Assembly (NCBI RefSeq): GCF_016863315.1
Contig: NZ_BOOQ01000001.1
Span: 1 to 64,000, forward strand
Direction: 5' to 3'
Origin: Planotetraspora silvatica
Lineage (GTDB): Bacteria; Actinomycetota; Actinomycetes; Streptosporangiales; Streptosporangiaceae
Length of the DNA: 64,000 bases
The stretch's first letter is position 1; the number at the start of each line of letters is the position of its first letter. The notes beneath the pieces were generated by a model, which saw nothing but the letters and a program-made list of their open reading frames with translations, was not told the origin of the DNA and ran no database searches. The position numbers and the translations under genes are program-made. Below, piece after piece: positions 8,130 through 16,348 of the stretch.

Positions 8130-8364
8130 GGAGCAGCCGGTTGAGCGCCTGCGACATGGCGCCGACCTGGTCGTCATGCGCGGCCGAGCGGTAGCCGGCG
8201 TGCTCATCGACGAACGCTCCGACCCAGGGGACGAGCTCCGGAGCGGCCAGGAAGACCTGACCGGCCTCAATAAACGAGGCGATGGCGGAGGCGGGGGCCA
8301 ACTTCGATCCATGCGGTTCTTCAGGGATCAGCCCGGATATCGTACGGCTCAGCGAGTTGACCAT
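8130..8364 (-). pseudogene. Phage terminase large-subunit C-terminal remnant
   Basis: The minus-strand frame reads HGSKLAPASAIASFIEAGQV, then VPWVGAFVDEHAGY and AAHDDQVGAMSQALNRLL. This is the conserved C-terminal nuclease end of phage large terminases, which typically reads as a 'G.K..RA.AV...EAG.V..P' pattern followed by 'HDDQVDAM.QAL'. Upstream ATPase and other nuclease motifs are absent, and the frame runs on past the family's usual end into the neighbouring gene. It is a prophage relic. The usual HDDQVDA has become HDDQVGA, so a metal-ligand Asp has also been lost. Confidence 0.7.
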
Positions 8365-8593
8365 CGCAGTGCCGTTCGCTTGTCCGCGACGAGCTGAGCG
8401 TGAAGCGCCGGCCGGGTAGCTCGCTCTCGGGCGGGTCGGCCTGCTCGGCGATGCGCGCAGAGGGGACCCGGAGCGATGCCTGCGCGAGGTGGAGTTCGGT
8501 GACGAGCTCGGCCTCGTCGCCCACGGCGAGAGGGACGAGGACCTGGTCAGGCACGATGCTGGTCTCCTTGGTCTGTCGAATGTTCGTCTCCAT
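8321..8593 (-). CDS. Small hypothetical protein, possibly 3'-truncated
   Basis: Up to 90 residues. The first 70 or so codons have strong GC-rich third positions and read like a real protein (QVLVPLAVGDEAELVTELHL, then SARIAEQADPPESELPGRR). After about 8380 the codon bias fades and the frame enters the terminase remnant, so the original C-terminus may have been lost at that junction. It starts 24 nt downstream of the hydroxyacid oxidase gene on the same strand. Family unknown. Confidence 0.4.
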   Translation of the reverse strand: METNIRQTKETSIVPDQVLVPLAVGDEAELVTELHLAQASLRVPSARIAEQADPPESELPGRRFTLSSSRTSERHCDGQLAEPYDIRADP

Positions 8594-8616
8594 GAGGTGG
8601 ACGAGTGCGGAGCCGG

Positions 8617-9750
8617 CTACTGGACAGGCATCAGGCAGGTGCCGTCTATCTGCTCGGTGGAAGCGAAACCGGTAAGGGCCATGGCCCGGTCGAACTCGGT
8701 CACAAGGATCTCCAGGACCCGTTCGACGCCCTCCTGCCCGCCGGCGGCCAGACCGTACAGGTAGGGGCGACCGACGAGGACGGCACGGGCGCCCAGCGCG
8801 AGTGCGGTCAGGATGTCGGTGCCGCGGCGAACACCGCCGTCGAGGAGGACCTCCGCGCGGCCGGCGGCGGCCGAGACGATCACGGGCAGCGCGTCGAGGG
8901 CGGCGGGGGCCCTGTCTAGTTGGCGGCCGCCGTGGTTGGACACGATGATCCCGTTGGCCCCGCGCTCGATGGCCGTCTCACAGTCGGCGGGATGCAGGAT
9001 CCCCTTGACCAACAGAGGGCCTTGCCAGTGGTCCCGGATGAACGCCAGGTCATCGGCGGTGACGGGGTAAAGACTGCTCAGGATCTGGCGCTGGGTACCG
9101 AACGGCGAGACGCGGCCGTCGGGCTGGGCGCGCTGAGGCAAGTTGCCGCGGATGAATTCGGCGGTCCAGCGAGGCCGGGTGGCGCAGCGCAGAATCGCGA
9201 CAGGCGAAAAGCTCAGCGGGATCGTCAGGCGGTTGCGGCGGTCCCGCTCGCGGTTTCCGAACACGGGGACGTCGACGGTGACCACAAGGGCGCGGAATCC
9301 GACGTCGGCGATCCGCTTCAACGTCTCCAGCAGCCGGGGGCGATCGCCGGACGCGTACAGCTGGAACCAGAACGGGTCGACGGCGGCCACCTGCTCCGGC
9401 GTGTGACCGCTGACCGTGCCGTGCACGTAGCCCAGGCCACTGGCGCGGGCGGCGCGGGCGACAGCGAGCTCGGCGTCCCGGTGAAGCACGCGGGCGGCCC
9501 CCGTCGGGGCGAGCAGGATCGGAGCCCGCAGCTTGGTGCCGAGCACGGTCGTGCCGCTGTCCCGGGAGGCGACATCGGCGAACGCCCTGGGCAGCAGTCG
9601 ATGACGGCGGAAGGCGTCCAGATTGCCGCGCATCGTGATCTCGTCCTCGGCGCCGCCCTCCACCAGGTCGAACACCGGCCGCGGCAGCCGACGCCTGGCG
9701 AGCTCGCGCACCTCGTCGACATTTACGGCCCGCGCCACCGACATGTTCAT
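8617..9750 (-). CDS. FMN-dependent alpha-hydroxyacid oxidase/dehydrogenase
   Basis: 377 residues, the normal length for the lactate/glycolate/mandelate oxidase family. Seen: the N-terminal helix region ARRRLPRPVFDLVEGGAEDE, LAPTGAARVLHRDAELAVAR, the catalytic Lys in LLVKGILHPAD, the active-site His in SNHGGRQLD, and the phosphate-binding DGGVRRGTDILTALALGARA. It should oxidise an L-2-hydroxy acid to a 2-oxo acid. Its ATG overlaps the stop of the upstream dehydrogenase gene (ATGA), so it ends the long importer operon. The substrate is unknown; an aryl hydroxy acid such as a mandelate is plausible from context. Confidence 0.85.
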   Translation of the reverse strand: MNMSVARAVNVDEVRELARRRLPRPVFDLVEGGAEDEITMRGNLDAFRRHRLLPRAFADVASRDSGTTVLGTKLRAPILLAPTGAARVLHRDAELAVARAARASGLGYVHGTVSGHTPEQVAAVDPFWFQLYASGDRPRLLETLKRIADVGFRALVVTVDVPVFGNRERDRRNRLTIPLSFSPVAILRCATRPRWTAEFIRGNLPQRAQPDGRVSPFGTQRQILSSLYPVTADDLAFIRDHWQGPLLVKGILHPADCETAIERGANGIIVSNHGGRQLDRAPAALDALPVIVSAAAGRAEVLLDGGVRRGTDILTALALGARAVLVGRPYLYGLAAGGQEGVERVLEILVTEFDRAMALTGFASTEQIDGTCLMPVQ

Positions 9751-10661
9751 CCGGCCATGACAGCGCGGAGAGGGTGTCCCTGCGCATATCGGACGAGTTG
9801 CTCCGCGGCGTACTCGATCGAGCGCCGTCGCCCCTCGTGGGTCGCCCCTGCCACGTGCGGCGAGAGGTAGCAGCCTGGGAGCCTCCACAGCGGATGCGAG
9901 GCGGGGAGTGGTTCGGGATCGGTCACGTCGAGGACGGCACGCAGCCGGCCGGTCAAGAGCTCCGCCACCAGCGCATCGGTGTCGACGACGGAGCCGCGGG
10001 CGGCGTTGACCAGAACGGCGCCGTCGGGCATGCGGGCCAGCAGTTCCGCGTCGACCATCCGCTCGGTCGACGGCGTGGCGGGTACGAGGAGCACCAGCGC
10101 GTCGGCGTCCGCGACCAGCTTGGAAAGCTCGTTCGCCGAGTGCACATCGGCACGGGCGCGCGAGGCCACGGATACCACGTCCACACCGAGGCCACGGAGC
10201 AGGCGGGCAGCGGCCCGCCCGGTCGTTCCCTGCCCGGCGACGATCACGCGCCGGCCACGCAGCTCCCGCGACGGCACCCGGCTCCAGGCCGCCTCGTCCT
10301 GGTGCCGTACGGCGGGCAGCAACCCGCTCGCCAGACCGAGCAGCGAGGACGCGACCCATTCCGCCACCCCGTTGTCGCGGGCGCCGACTGGCCGACACAC
10401 CATGACGCCGGGCGGCACGAACGGCACGACCCACTCGGTTCCGACGATCAGCGACTGGACGACACGCAAGACGGGAAGCCGGCCGAGCAGGGCCACGATG
10501 TCCCGCCGCTCATGGTCGAGCACGAGGAACTCGACCCCGGCGAGCCGTTCGGTCACGTCCGCCCGGCCTGCCTCCGGAACCTCGACGACCTCGACCCCGG
10601 GAGGGGCCGCGGCCCTCAGGACGGACACGGCATCGGGCGGCACCGCGGCGATGACGGCCAT
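9747..10661 (-). CDS. D-2-hydroxyacid dehydrogenase family protein
   Basis: 304 residues. It has the NAD-binding loop VAGQGTTGRAAARLL, the catalytic Arg in NAARGSVVDTDALV, the Glu region in DVTDPEPLP, and the catalytic His in LSPHVAGATHEGRR. These are the standard D-isomer 2-hydroxyacid dehydrogenase landmarks. I chose the ATG at 10661, one base after the upstream stop, because the longer open frame reads into the upstream gene. With the hydroxyacid oxidase it could interconvert hydroxy and keto acids, perhaps inverting stereochemistry (inference). Confidence 0.85.
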   Translation of the reverse strand: MAVIAAVPPDAVSVLRAAAPPGVEVVEVPEAGRADVTERLAGVEFLVLDHERRDIVALLGRLPVLRVVQSLIVGTEWVVPFVPPGVMVCRPVGARDNGVAEWVASSLLGLASGLLPAVRHQDEAAWSRVPSRELRGRRVIVAGQGTTGRAAARLLRGLGVDVVSVASRARADVHSANELSKLVADADALVLLVPATPSTERMVDAELLARMPDGAVLVNAARGSVVDTDALVAELLTGRLRAVLDVTDPEPLPASHPLWRLPGCYLSPHVAGATHEGRRRSIEYAAEQLVRYAQGHPLRAVMAG

Positions 10662-10662
10662 G

Positions 10663-11862
10663 TCAGCCCAGCTCCACGATCTGCTTGTCGAACTTGTGGA
10701 TCTCCTCCACGCTGCCGTCGGCCTTGGTGATGAGGTTGTCGCAGACCCAGGCGCAGAAGCCGTCCGCCACATAACGGGGATGGCAGGCGATGTTCATGTT
10801 CGCCTGGATCGCGAACGGCTCCTCCGACCGGATCATCGGCGGCTCGACCAGGTCGGTGCCCTGACTGTGACAGTGCAGCCGATCTTCCTCCGGTCGGCCG
10901 TTCCGCCGCAGGAACTCGTTGTAGGCGGTCCAGACGTCGCCGGCGGCGACGCCCGGCTTGAGCAGGCTCATGCAGTACCGCTGCGCCTCCAGGCAGAACT
11001 GGTACTCCTCCTTCATCTGCTGCGACAGCGAACCGAGGACGCAGATCCTGCCGAGCTCCGTGTACATCCCACCGGGACCGTTGACCTCGATCATCAGGTA
11101 GAAGAGGTCCCCCTCCCCCATCACCCGGTGCTGGCTGTGAGGATGGGCGACCCTGGCGGGCTCCCCCGGCGGCGCAGAGGCGCACCAGTAGATGCCCTGT
11201 TCGCTCCCGAGGTCCTGGGCCGCGTGCTGGGCGACGGCGGCGATCTCACTGTCGCGGCGGCCGGGCGCAACGGCCGCGAAGGCGGCGGCCATCGCGGCGT
11301 CCTGCAGCGCGGCGGTCGCACGGACGCAGTCGAGCTCCTCCTCCGACTTGACCGCGCGCACCCGGTTCACCAGGTCGGACTCCTCGCTGAAGACCGCGCC
11401 GTGCAACTCCTGCTTCAGGTGTTCACCGAAGGCGAGGGGGATCGTGCTGGTTCCGACCAGGCCGATCCGTGCCGACCTGAACGGGCGCAGCGCGTCGAGC
11501 GTGAGAGCGGCGTCGTCCAGCCGGGTGTAGGGCGCCGAGCTGATGTATGGGCTGGCCATGGCACGGCCCACGCCGCGCAGGACGGAGTCGCCGTGGGGGT
11601 CGACGTCCATGTCCTCGCCTCGGCGGCCGTGCCGGATGACCGTCATCGGCTCCTCGCGGGGGAACACGACGGTGACGGGGTAACCGTTGGTCGCCGGGAT
11701 GTCCGTGAAATAGCGGACGAACCCGCCCACGTAGTCGTTGTTGTTCTGCATGACGAGCACGTCGAGGCCCTGCACCTCCATGGCCGCGCGCACCTCACGC
11801 CAGCGGCGTTCCAGCTCGTCCCGGCTGACCGGGAAGTTGAGCCGTTCCGACAATCCGCTCAT
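10663..11862 (-). CDS. Creatinase-like M24 protein with atypical metal site
   Basis: 399 residues: an N-terminal creatinase domain (LDVLVMQNNNDYVGGFVRYF) and a C-terminal pita-bread fold. Where M24 metallopeptidases have their five metal ligands, this protein has IEVNG and TELGRI (Asp to Glu twice), keeps a His (HCHSQGTD), and seems to lack the two C-terminal Glu (QANMNIACHP, FCAWVCDNL). It is therefore unlikely to be a normal dimetal aminopeptidase. It may act like creatinase, which needs no metal, or as a lyase such as DddP-type members. Its ATG overlaps the TGA of the ABC ATPase gene (TGATG). Confidence 0.75.
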   Translation of the reverse strand: MSGLSERLNFPVSRDELERRWREVRAAMEVQGLDVLVMQNNNDYVGGFVRYFTDIPATNGYPVTVVFPREEPMTVIRHGRRGEDMDVDPHGDSVLRGVGRAMASPYISSAPYTRLDDAALTLDALRPFRSARIGLVGTSTIPLAFGEHLKQELHGAVFSEESDLVNRVRAVKSEEELDCVRATAALQDAAMAAAFAAVAPGRRDSEIAAVAQHAAQDLGSEQGIYWCASAPPGEPARVAHPHSQHRVMGEGDLFYLMIEVNGPGGMYTELGRICVLGSLSQQMKEEYQFCLEAQRYCMSLLKPGVAAGDVWTAYNEFLRRNGRPEEDRLHCHSQGTDLVEPPMIRSEEPFAIQANMNIACHPRYVADGFCAWVCDNLITKADGSVEEIHKFDKQIVELG

Positions 11863-12644
11863 CAGGCGGTCACCTCCGCGCCGTCGCGAGTGATCAGTTT
11901 GAGCACTTCGGTGCGTAGCTCGGCGAAACGGGGCAAGGCCTTGGTGGCGATCTGGCTCCGAGGGCGGGGCAGGTCGACGGTCACGGTGTCGACGACCGTG
12001 GTCGGCCGGCCGGACATCACGACGACCCGGTCGCCGAGGTACACGGCCTCGTCGATGTCGTGCGTCACCAGCACGATCGTGAGGCCGGCGTCGTGGCGCA
12101 CCCGCAGGATCAGGTCCTCCAGATCGGCCCGCGTCTGCGCGTCCACCGAGGCGAACGGCTCGTCCATGATCAGGAACTCTGGCCGGTACGCGAGGGCTCG
12201 AGCGATCGCGACGCGCTGCTGCATCCCGCCCGACAACTGCCAGGGGTAACTGTCGGCGAACCCGTCGAGGTCGACCTCGCGCAGTGCCCGCTCCACCTGC
12301 TCGTGACGCTTCCCGCGTTCGCGGATCTTGTTCTTCAACGGGATCTCGACGTTGCGCCCCACCTTCGACCACGGCATCAGCGAGCGGCTGTAGTCCTGGA
12401 ACACACAGGCGATCTCCGGCGGGGGTGAGTCGACCACCCGGCCGCTCGTGGTGAGGGTCACAGAGCCACCGGATCGGGGCAGCAACCCCGCCAGGCATCG
12501 CAGCAGCGTGGTCTTCCCCGCGCCGGAGGGCCCGACGATGGTGACGAACTCGCCGGCCTCCACCGTGAAGGAGATGTCCCGCAACACCTCGAGGGAGCCA
12601 CCGGAGTGCGGGTAGGACTTCTTCAGGTGTTCGACACTCAGCAT
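11862..12644 (-). CDS. ABC importer ATPase (SsuB/TauB/NrtD type)
   Basis: 260 residues. Walker A GPSGAGKTT (about 38-46), ABC signature LSGGMQQR (138-145) and Walker B FLIMDEPFASVD (158-169) are all intact. The family supplies energy for uptake of sulfonates, nitrate, taurine or small aromatic and organic anions. The gene follows two permease genes and precedes the M24 gene with a one-base overlap. The substrate is probably an aromatic acid or its precursor, judged from the catabolic genes around it. Confidence 0.9.
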   Translation of the reverse strand: MLSVEHLKKSYPHSGGSLEVLRDISFTVEAGEFVTIVGPSGAGKTTLLRCLAGLLPRSGGSVTLTTSGRVVDSPPPEIACVFQDYSRSLMPWSKVGRNVEIPLKNKIRERGKRHEQVERALREVDLDGFADSYPWQLSGGMQQRVAIARALAYRPEFLIMDEPFASVDAQTRADLEDLILRVRHDAGLTIVLVTHDIDEAVYLGDRVVVMSGRPTTVVDTVTVDLPRPRSQIATKALPRFAELRTEVLKLITRDGAEVTA

Positions 12645-12653
12645 GCATTTCTC

Positions 12654-13439
12654 CTAGTCGTGCGAGTACCAGCGCAGCAGGCGGCGCTCGAGGAGCACGA
12701 ACGCTCCGTTGAACAGGACGCCGAGGATCCCGAGCAGCAACATTCCCGCCCACATCTGCGGCACCTGGAAGCTCTGCTGGGCCTGCAGCGTGACGTAACC
12801 GATCCCGTCGGTGGCGGCGACCAGCTCGGTGACGACCATGAGGACGAACGACACGCTGAGCGCGATCCGCATGCCGGAGACGATCTGCGGCGCGGCGGCA
12901 GGTAGCTGGACGTGGAAGACGCGCTGTAGCCGGGTCAGCCGGAACGACCGCGACACGTCCTCCAGGACCTCGTCAACCGCGCGTACGCCGTCGATCGTGT
13001 TGAGCATCACGGGAAAGACGGTGACGAAGGCGATCAGCGCGACCTTGGGGGCGGTTCCGATGCCCATCAGCACGATGCTCACCGGCACGAGAGCGGTCGC
13101 GGGCAGCGCCCGGCAGAACTGCAACGCCGGGTTGAACGCCCGGTGGAGCAGCGGGAATCGGCCGAACAGGATGCCGAGGCCGACGCCCACGACGACGGCG
13201 ATGCCGTAGCCCGCGAGCATCCGTCCCAGGCTCGGCACGACGTCGGAGCCCACCCGCGTGAACAGCCACGTCTCCTGGAAGGCCGACAGGATCGCCTGCA
13301 GGGAAGGGAAGAAGGGCGAGGTGCTGTCCAGAGACGCGAACCACCACAGCAACACCGCGGCGACGGGCACGACCATGGAGACGATCACGCCGGCGGGCTT
13401 GGCATACCACCTGCGGCCGGTGGTGGCCATCACGCTCAT
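12654..13439 (-). CDS. ABC importer permease (SsuC type), second
   Basis: 261 residues with about six membrane helices. The EAA-type cytoplasmic loop reads VSRSFRLTRLQRVFHVQLPAA and leads into PQIVSGMRIALSVSFVLMVV, typical of BPD_transp_1 permeases of the SsuC/TauC group. Its ATG overlaps the stop of the first permease gene (ATGA), so the two probably form a heterodimer. A ribosome site (AGGAG) for the following ATPase gene lies just after its stop. Confidence 0.9.
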   Translation of the reverse strand: MSVMATTGRRWYAKPAGVIVSMVVPVAAVLLWWFASLDSTSPFFPSLQAILSAFQETWLFTRVGSDVVPSLGRMLAGYGIAVVVGVGLGILFGRFPLLHRAFNPALQFCRALPATALVPVSIVLMGIGTAPKVALIAFVTVFPVMLNTIDGVRAVDEVLEDVSRSFRLTRLQRVFHVQLPAAAPQIVSGMRIALSVSFVLMVVTELVAATDGIGYVTLQAQQSFQVPQMWAGMLLLGILGVLFNGAFVLLERRLLRWYSHD

Positions 13440-14299
13440 CTGCCCGCCTCCCGATACGACGTGTGCCAGTGGAGCTGCCTGCGCTCAAGCCGCTCCAGGC
13501 CGAAGTTCATCAGGACGCCGAGGGCGCCGACCACGACCAGCAGGGCGTACATCTGCGGGTACACCGCGTTGGACGCATACGCGGCGATGTCACTGCCCAG
13601 CCCCGCGACCGAGCTGATGATCTGGACCGCGGTGACCACGACCAGGACGTGCGACGCGGCGATCCGCAGGCCGGTGGCGACGAACGGCGACACTGCGGGC
13701 AGCGTGATGTGCAGCAGCCGCTGGTGGGGCCGCAACCCGAACACCCTGCCGGTGTCCCGCAAGATGGCCGACACGCCGGTGACGCCGTAGTACGTCTGGA
13801 ACAACATCGGCCAGATCGCGCCGGCGGCACCGAGCACGTAGCCCACTCCCGGCGTCGAGCCCAGCAACAGGATCAGTACCGGCAGGTAGACGACGGCGGG
13901 GATGAACCGGAGGAAGTCCAGCAGGTAGTGCGTCAGCTGGTAGAGCAGCGGAACCGCGCCGAGCAGGACGCCCAGCACGATTCCGGCCACACCGCCGACC
14001 AGCAGTCCGACCACGAACTGCTCGATGGTCGCCAGAAGCGAGGCCCCGAACTCGTGCGTGGGCACGAGCTTGATGAGGGCCCGCGCGATCTCCGTCACCG
14101 GCGGGATCTCGCTGGGGAACACCTTCGCCCGCGACAGCAGCTCCCACACGACGAGCAGCGCGATCGAGGTCCCCCAAGGCAGCAACCTCGCCGCCGCGCT
14201 CGAGCGATCCCGACCGGTGGGGTCCGTCCCGGGTCGCGCCTCGGCCTCGAGCGTCATCGTCTCCGCTGGGAGCTCGGCCGCCCTTGTGCCGGTGTTCAC
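13436..14299 (-). CDS. ABC importer permease (SsuC type), first
   Basis: 287 residues from a GTG that overlaps the stop of the binding-protein gene (GTGA); a shorter ATG start at 14257 is possible. After a polar N-terminus there are about six hydrophobic segments and the EAA loop GRVFGLRPHQRLLHITLPAV. It is the partner of the following permease. An importer with two different permeases of this class is less common than the homodimeric SsuC form. Confidence 0.88.
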   Translation of the reverse strand: MNTGTRAAELPAETMTLEAEARPGTDPTGRDRSSAAARLLPWGTSIALLVVWELLSRAKVFPSEIPPVTEIARALIKLVPTHEFGASLLATIEQFVVGLLVGGVAGIVLGVLLGAVPLLYQLTHYLLDFLRFIPAVVYLPVLILLLGSTPGVGYVLGAAGAIWPMLFQTYYGVTGVSAILRDTGRVFGLRPHQRLLHITLPAVSPFVATGLRIAASHVLVVVTAVQIISSVAGLGSDIAAYASNAVYPQMYALLVVVGALGVLMNFGLERLERRQLHWHTSYREAGR

Positions 14300-15279
14300 G
14301 GCACTACGAGGGAGGTGTAGGCGGGCGCCTGCTTGATCACACCGTATTTCACGGCGAACTGCACCTCCTTCTCGACCGTGCCCTGGTCGAGCTTCGCGGT
14401 GTACTCCGGCAGCGGAGCGCTCGCGACGAGATCCGGGTTGGCCGAGGTCTGTTTGATGATCGTGGCCCTGACCTCGTCCGGGTGCGCGTTCGCGTAGTCG
14501 CTGGACTTCTGCAAGGCGCGGCGCCACTTGTCGACGATGCCGGGGTGATCGGCCACGAACGACTTGGCCATGTAGAACACCGTGTTCCCGTTGTTCGGGT
14601 TGTCGAAGGCCGAGGCGGGAGAGTCGCCGACGTCGCGGAAGCCCTGCTGCCGCAGTTCCGTGGCGTACGGCTGCGCGGTGCTGATCGCGTCGACCTTGCC
14701 CTGCTTGAGCGCGGTGATCTGGTCGGGGAACGACAACTGCACTGGCTTCAGCGCATTGGGGTCGCCTCCGTCCTTCTGAACGGCCTCACGCATCCAGAAC
14801 TCCCAGCAGCACTTGAGCGAGTTCACCGCGACCGTCTTGCCTGCCAGGTCCTTGAACGACTTGACCGGGCTGTCAGCGGGGACCATCGTCTGGTACTGCG
14901 TGCCGTCCGGGGACGGCTTGTCGTTGACGGCTCCCGAGACGATCTGCACCGGGATGTTGGACGCCACGGCCGTCACGACGGGTGAGATGCCGCCCAGGGC
15001 CGCCTGTTGCTGGCCATTGATCAGCTGGGTGATGGCGCCCGCTCCGGTCGCCGCCTTACCGATCTTGAGGTCGATGCCCTCTTCCTTGAAGAAGCCCTTC
15101 GACTGGCCCATGAGCAGGGCGGTCGACGACTGGGATGCGGCGACACCCGCGGTGATCGTGACCAGCCCGTCGGCGCCGGTCCCCGCCGCGGCCGTTTCTC
15201 CGCCCGCTCCACCGCAGGCGGCCACCAGCAGGGCGAGCCCGCTGATCGCAAAGACGGCTTTGGTTCTCGTACGGAACAC
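14296..15279 (-). CDS. Substrate-binding lipoprotein (NMT1/SsuA-like)
   Basis: 327 residues. The signal peptide ends in the lipobox LLVAAC (Cys22), so it is a membrane-anchored solute-binding protein. The mature part has the NMT1/THI5-like pattern: VTITAGVAASQSSTALLMGQ, SKGFFKEEGIDLKIGKA, then LNGQQQAALGG and DLAGKTVAVNSLKCCWEFWM. It is the first gene of the importer operon; an operator-like palindrome lies just upstream at 15297-15311. The ligand is unknown, probably an organic anion. Confidence 0.9.
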   Translation of the reverse strand: MFRTRTKAVFAISGLALLVAACGGAGGETAAAGTGADGLVTITAGVAASQSSTALLMGQSKGFFKEEGIDLKIGKAATGAGAITQLINGQQQAALGGISPVVTAVASNIPVQIVSGAVNDKPSPDGTQYQTMVPADSPVKSFKDLAGKTVAVNSLKCCWEFWMREAVQKDGGDPNALKPVQLSFPDQITALKQGKVDAISTAQPYATELRQQGFRDVGDSPASAFDNPNNGNTVFYMAKSFVADHPGIVDKWRRALQKSSDYANAHPDEVRATIIKQTSANPDLVASAPLPEYTAKLDQGTVEKEVQFAVKYGVIKQAPAYTSLVVP

Positions 15280-15296
15280 TGCCGGCTCCTTAAATT

Positions 15297-15316
15297 AGTA
15301 CGTATACGGACATTAG
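15297..15316. promoter_or_regulatory. Operator-like palindrome before importer operon
   Basis: The plus strand reads AGTACGTATACGGAC at 15297-15311, a near-perfect dyad centred on CGTATACG, 18 nt upstream of the binding-protein ATG. The core GTATACGGAC recurs as GTATGCGGAC (minus strand) at 22257-22276 and more weakly near 19021-19040. This suggests one regulator, most simply the tandem MarR protein, acts on all three units. Confidence 0.5.
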
Positions 15317-15400
15317 ACGGGGCTCACAGCGCCACGCAATACCGTGTGCATTAGTTTCGGGAACGATTTGAATACGGACGGATCCGCTCGAAATAGGCCA

Positions 15401-16348
15401 TCAACCAGCAGTCAAGGAGCCCTGTGACAATCGCGGGAGCAGGGCGAGGGCGTTGTCCCGGTTGATCGCGACGCGCTGTTCGGCGGACAGTGGGTACTCG
15501 TCCAATTGCCCGGTGAAGTACTGCGCGTTGTCCCCCCGGGCGTACGGCCAGTCGCTGCCGAACAGCACCCTGGACGGGTCGGCGAAGGCGAGCAGGCTGG
15601 GCAGCGTGAACGGGTTGGCCGACAGTGCCGTGTCGAACCAGAACGTGCGCAGATCGCGCAGGAAGCCCTCCCGGGTGACGGTGTGCCCGTTCGCGCCCTC
15701 AGTGAGAGAGGCCATGCGATGAGCCGCGTACGGGACGAAGCCACCCGCATGAGACAGGATCATCCGAAGGTGCGGCCGGCGCCCGACCGTTCCGTGACGC
15801 ACCAGGTTGAGCGCGGCCCGGGTCGTGTCCAGCAGGAAGTCGGCGCTGAACGGCGGCACACCGGGGACACCGGGCCCGGGTGGCGCCGTCGGGTGGATGA
15901 AGACGATCGCCGATCGACGGTCGAGCTCGGCCATGACCGGCTCGTACATCGGGTCGCCCAGGTAGACCCCGTCGTAGTTGGCGAGCAGGATGACGCCGTC
16001 GGCGGACAACTGGTCGAAGGCGTGCTCGATCTCGGCGAGCGAGCCCGCCACGTCGGGCAGGGGAAGCGTGGCGAAGAACCCGAACCGGCCAGGGTGGTCG
16101 CGCACCATGCCTGCGGCGTACTCGTTCACGGCGCGCGCGAGGACACGCGTCTCCGCTGCGTCACCGAGCGCGACACCGGGACGTCCCACAGAGACGACGG
16201 CGGTGCCGATGCCCAGCTCGTCCATGAGGTCGATCGCGGCTTCCGGGTTCCACACCGGGGTCGCCTGGCCGCCGAAGTAGTCGTGGGCGCGAAGCGCGTC
16301 GGCCCAGACCGGCGGGACGATGTGGTGATGGGTGTCGATCCTGTTCAC
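15401..16348 (-). CDS. Amidohydrolase-2 (ACMSD-like) protein, probable decarboxylase
   Basis: 315 residues from a GTG overlapping the upstream stop (GTGA). The N-terminal metal motif DTHHHIVPP (H7, H9), the later His in MILSHAGGFVPY and the Asp in FGSDWPYAR mark the amidohydrolase-2 family. That family includes aminocarboxymuconate-semialdehyde and resorcylate decarboxylases. It closes the P450 operon, which suggests a non-oxidative decarboxylation or a hydrolysis in aromatic-acid breakdown. The precise reaction cannot be read from the sequence. Confidence 0.85.
   Translation of the reverse strand: MNRIDTHHHIVPPVWADALRAHDYFGGQATPVWNPEAAIDLMDELGIGTAVVSVGRPGVALGDAAETRVLARAVNEYAAGMVRDHPGRFGFFATLPLPDVAGSLAEIEHAFDQLSADGVILLANYDGVYLGDPMYEPVMAELDRRSAIVFIHPTAPPGPGVPGVPPFSADFLLDTTRAALNLVRHGTVGRRPHLRMILSHAGGFVPYAAHRMASLTEGANGHTVTREGFLRDLRTFWFDTALSANPFTLPSLLAFADPSRVLFGSDWPYARGDNAQYFTGQLDEYPLSAEQRVAINRDNALALLPRLSQGSLTAG

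Noticed and set aside
9979-12249. 756-codon plus-strand open frame
   Set aside because: It runs antisense across three genes with intact motifs and itself has none.
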